From Pedobacter hartonius (GTDB lineage: Bacteria; Bacteroidota; Bacteroidia; Sphingobacteriales; Sphingobacteriaceae): DNA of 64,000 bases. The stretch lies in contig NZ_FNRA01000001.1 in NCBI RefSeq assembly GCF_900107535.1, positions 372,001 to 436,000 of the forward strand. The letters run 5' to 3'. Shown piece by piece: positions 61,887-64,000 of the stretch (positions are counted from its first letter, which is position 1; every line of letters begins with the position of its first letter). The notes under the pieces were generated by a model that saw nothing but the letters and a program-made list of their open reading frames with translations, made no database searches and was not told the origin of the DNA. A program made the translations under genes and the position numbers.

Positions 61887-63344
61887 TCAATAGCTTTCTT
61901 CCGCCGGTTCGGCAAACAGGTTTGGTGCAAAGTTCACCAGGAAAAGTTCCATTTTGGACCTCGTCACCGCAGTATACAACCATCTTAAGAATTCAAGGTC
62001 TATCATTTCATCAGTCAGGTAACCCTGATCAACAAATACAGCATCCCATTGACCGCCCTGGGCTTTGTGACAGGTAACTGCATACGCGAATTTAATCTGC
62101 AACGCATTATAGTAGGGGTCTTCCTTGATGGCCAGCATGCGCTCACGTTTATTAGCGATATGGATATAATCTTCTGATACCCCTTCAAACAGCTTTTTAC
62201 TATCTTCATAAGATAAGTTTGGCGTTTCTCCCTGTAACGTATCAAGCATCACCTTACAGGTAACATGCCCCGCATCCGGGTAATCCAAAAATTCCAGCTG
62301 TACTTCCGAGAAACGGAACCCATAACGCTCCTCTTCATTTCTCACCCTGACGATCCGCGCCATATCACCATTGGCAATAAAGGATGTCGCTTCGTTATCC
62401 GGCAGCCAGAAGTAATTGTTCCGTACCACCATAATCTGATCTCCGCCCGTCAGCTCTTCTTCACGGTATAATAACCTCGCCCTGATTTGCTGGTTGTACA
62501 CATTGGCCGATTTGTTGGAGCGGCATACCACCAGCGAGTTTTCGATATCAAATTTGCTGTAAGCATATTCCAGCCCCTCCACAAGCTTTAGTCCCGTCAT
62601 GCGGAAAATATCCTTATATCCTTTCGTGATAAATCTTGGCAAAGCCATTTTTTCTGTTTCAAGCCCCTCTTCAACCTTTTCTATATGGGTATTGATCAGG
62701 TCCCGCAGCATCGAGGCATTGGCAAGTATACCCGATTTCTGCCCCTGTCTGACAACCTCCCGCAGCTCCGTCTCCATTACCCGTAGCCCGAAGCTCTGCT
62801 CAATATAGGTTTTGTTTAATGCCGGTGAGTCAAGACTGCCCACAGGTGGCAGCTGCGCCGTATCGCCTACGAACAGTACGCCGCAATTCTTGCCATTGTA
62901 AATGAACTCCATGACATCTTTCAAAAAAGATGAGCCGTTCCGGCTATTCCACTCATCTGCGATCATAGATGCCTCATCTATGATAAAAAGGGTGCGCTCA
63001 GCCAGGTTTGGTGCCAGCTGGAAAGCCATATCTGTGGAGACGGCAGACCGCTTTCTGTAAATCTTTTTATGAATGGTAAGGGCCATTCTGCCCGAATAGC
63101 TGGTCATCACTTTCGCCGCACGCCCTGTTGGAGCCAGCAAAACAGCACGAAGTTTAAATCCCGGAAGCGCTTTTACCAGTGCAGCAACCGAAGTAGTCTT
63201 CCCCGTACCGGCGTATCCGCGTAAAATAAAACAGCCATTATCAAGGTCGCCCGATAAAAATTCGGCCATCTGCCGGCAGAAAACAAGCTGCTCAGCCGTG
63301 GGCTGGAACTGATAAGACTGGGCAATTATTACGGCTTTATCCAT
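61887..63344 (-). CDS. RecD-like/UvrD-type ATP-dependent DNA helicase
   Basis: A 485-residue superfamily 1 helicase. The start is set at 63344 (MDKAVIIAQSYQFQPTAEQ), since the 58 extra residues of the longest frame are hydrophobic, look non-homologous and run through the divergent promoter. Walker A is RGYAGTGKTTS, with motif Ia LLAPTGRAAKVM, motif II LFIIDEASMI, motif III FVGDTAQLPPVG, and the C-terminal UvrD_C_2 motifs including AVTCHKAQGGQWDAVFVD and LYTAVTRSK. There is no RecB/RecC context, so it is a stand-alone RecD2/Dda-like enzyme of DNA repair or replication. Confidence 0.92.
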   Translation of the reverse strand: MDKAVIIAQSYQFQPTAEQLVFCRQMAEFLSGDLDNGCFILRGYAGTGKTTSVAALVKALPGFKLRAVLLAPTGRAAKVMTSYSGRMALTIHKKIYRKRSAVSTDMAFQLAPNLAERTLFIIDEASMIADEWNSRNGSSFLKDVMEFIYNGKNCGVLFVGDTAQLPPVGSLDSPALNKTYIEQSFGLRVMETELREVVRQGQKSGILANASMLRDLINTHIEKVEEGLETEKMALPRFITKGYKDIFRMTGLKLVEGLEYAYSKFDIENSLVVCRSNKSANVYNQQIRARLLYREEELTGGDQIMVVRNNYFWLPDNEATSFIANGDMARIVRVRNEEERYGFRFSEVQLEFLDYPDAGHVTCKVMLDTLQGETPNLSYEDSKKLFEGVSEDYIHIANKRERMLAIKEDPYYNALQIKFAYAVTCHKAQGGQWDAVFVDQGYLTDEMIDLEFLRWLYTAVTRSKMELFLVNFAPNLFAEPAEESY

Positions 63345-63383
63345 TTTACAAATATGCAATGGTGTGGTTATAGAAAAAAGAAT

Positions 63384-63391
63384 TAATTTTG
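63384..63391 (+). promoter_or_regulatory. TAnnTTTG box 5 nt before the DUF3822 gene
   Basis: TAATTTTG matches the -7 consensus and ends 5 nt before ATG 63397. Use of this box would give a leaderless mRNA. The -33 TTG is not evident. Confidence 0.4.
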
Positions 63392-63396
63392 CTAAG

Positions 63397-64000
63397 ATGA
63401 ACAATAGTAAAAACAGCATCCTATTAGTGGATCCAGAGTTTGATCCCAATACTGCCGCAGACTGTAATTTGTTATTGAAAATTACCGCAGACAGCTTTTC
63501 GTATGCAGTAATAGACAAGAACAGCAGGCAGCTGAAAGCTGTTTTTGACCAGCAGGAATGTGACGATACAGCCGCTGAACTGGCTTCTGCCCTGAAAAAG
63601 GATAGTTATCTGCAGCTGCCTTTCCGCGAGATCAAAGTCTCGGTATATACACCAAATACAATTGCCGTTCCTAACGGGATTTTCAATGGCAGTGAGTTGG
63701 AAAGTTATGCCAATTTCTTTGCTGACGCAACTTCAACCCAAGTAAATACCTCCCTTTTTGCCCAATTTGGATTTACTTCAGTATTTAAACTGGAACAATT
63801 TACGGAGGAAACCCTGAATACTTCTCTGGCCAGTGCTGCCAGGTACGAACATCATGCTCCCTTGCTCGCCCTTGCATCTGATGCTGAAGGAACTGCCCTC
63901 CTGCTGGATTTTACTGCAGGCTCTTTCAATGCGCTGCTGCTGCAAAACCATAAAGTGATCTTTCAGAACAGCTTTCAGATCGATACACCCGACGAATTCA
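63397..64000 (+). CDS. DUF3822 family protein (partial, runs off the window)
   Basis: The first ~201 codons of a DUF3822 protein, a Bacteroidetes family with an actin-like/FtsA-type ATPase fold suggested by its alternating strands. It begins NSKNSILLVDPEFDPNTAADCNLLL, with a later SVYTPNTIAVPNGIF and LLLDFTAGSFNALLL. The role is not established; it is often found ahead of rsmD and coaD in Bacteroidetes, genes that would lie beyond the window. It is divergent from the helicase with a 52-nt gap. Confidence 0.85.
   Translation, partial: MNNSKNSILLVDPEFDPNTAADCNLLLKITADSFSYAVIDKNSRQLKAVFDQQECDDTAAELASALKKDSYLQLPFREIKVSVYTPNTIAVPNGIFNGSELESYANFFADATSTQVNTSLFAQFGFTSVFKLEQFTEETLNTSLASAARYEHHAPLLALASDAEGTALLLDFTAGSFNALLLQNHKVIFQNSFQIDTPDEF

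Noticed and set aside
63345-63518. 58-residue hydrophobic N-terminal extension of the helicase
   Set aside because: It overlaps the divergent DUF3822 coding sequence and its promoter, and helicases of this type start near MDKAVIIAQ.

Overview
The window reads as chromosome of a Bacteroidetes bacterium, most likely Sphingobacteriaceae and close to Pedobacter. The signs are SusC/SusD proteins with a FecI/FecR pair, DUF6266, DUF4374 and DUF3822 proteins, a fused DAHP synthase/chorismate mutase, Bacteroidetes promoters (TTG, about 19 nt, TAnnTTTG), few Shine-Dalgarno sequences, and a tmRNA tag GENNYALAA. No rRNA, tRNA or CRISPR array was found.

Layout. 0.2-7.2 kb: catalase katA, two tandem DUF6266 genes, a GC-rich hairpin cluster, proline dehydrogenase, then S4 protein-aroB-sterol desaturase. 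7.3-12.5 kb: an iron-type uptake operon (TonB receptor, DUF4374 lipoprotein, PepSY membrane protein) behind a promoter and two leader hairpins. 12.5-17.2 kb: an aromatic amino acid operon (pheA, DAHP synthase-chorismate mutase, aroA, aroC) preceded by what looks like a complete ribosome-mediated attenuator: a 20-residue leader peptide with YWFGYFYYF, an antiterminator arm over its stop codon, and a terminator. 17.3-17.8 kb: long hairpins and three 76-bp tandem repeats. 17.8-36 kb: mixed metabolism and stress genes, including a fused alpha-ketoacid dehydrogenase E1, an aminotransferase, an AAA/DUF4143 ATPase with a six-fold 22-bp repeat, a marR-hydrolase-MFS operon under a 34-bp palindrome, an ABC exporter, a PHP-type metallohydrolase, a broken aldehyde dehydrogenase and katG. 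36-42.7 kb: a possible CE-clan cysteine protease-like protein, two tandem PqiA-like membrane proteins and an FtsX-type permease. 42.7-53.6 kb: an alpha-mannan type utilisation locus (fecI, fecR, susC, susD, GH76, GH92).

53.7-60 kb is the accessory part. An IS21 transposase remnant truncates an antitoxin-like gene. Next come two cargo modules whose left ends carry the same 17-bp core as the 3' end of the tmRNA gene ssrA, plus a shared ~165-bp end sequence. Module 1 holds two unrecognised genes and a split AlbA_2/ATPase regulator. Module 2 holds a Fic protein behind an array of TCATGTA half-sites. No integrase is visible. Beyond ssrA lie a decayed histidine kinase, a cyclic-nucleotide phosphodiesterase, small ORFs, a RecD-like helicase and the start of a DUF3822 gene.

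The strongest candidates for something undescribed are the ssrA-anchored tandem modules with their repeat-controlled Fic gene, the aromatic attenuator, and the protease-like/PqiA cluster.
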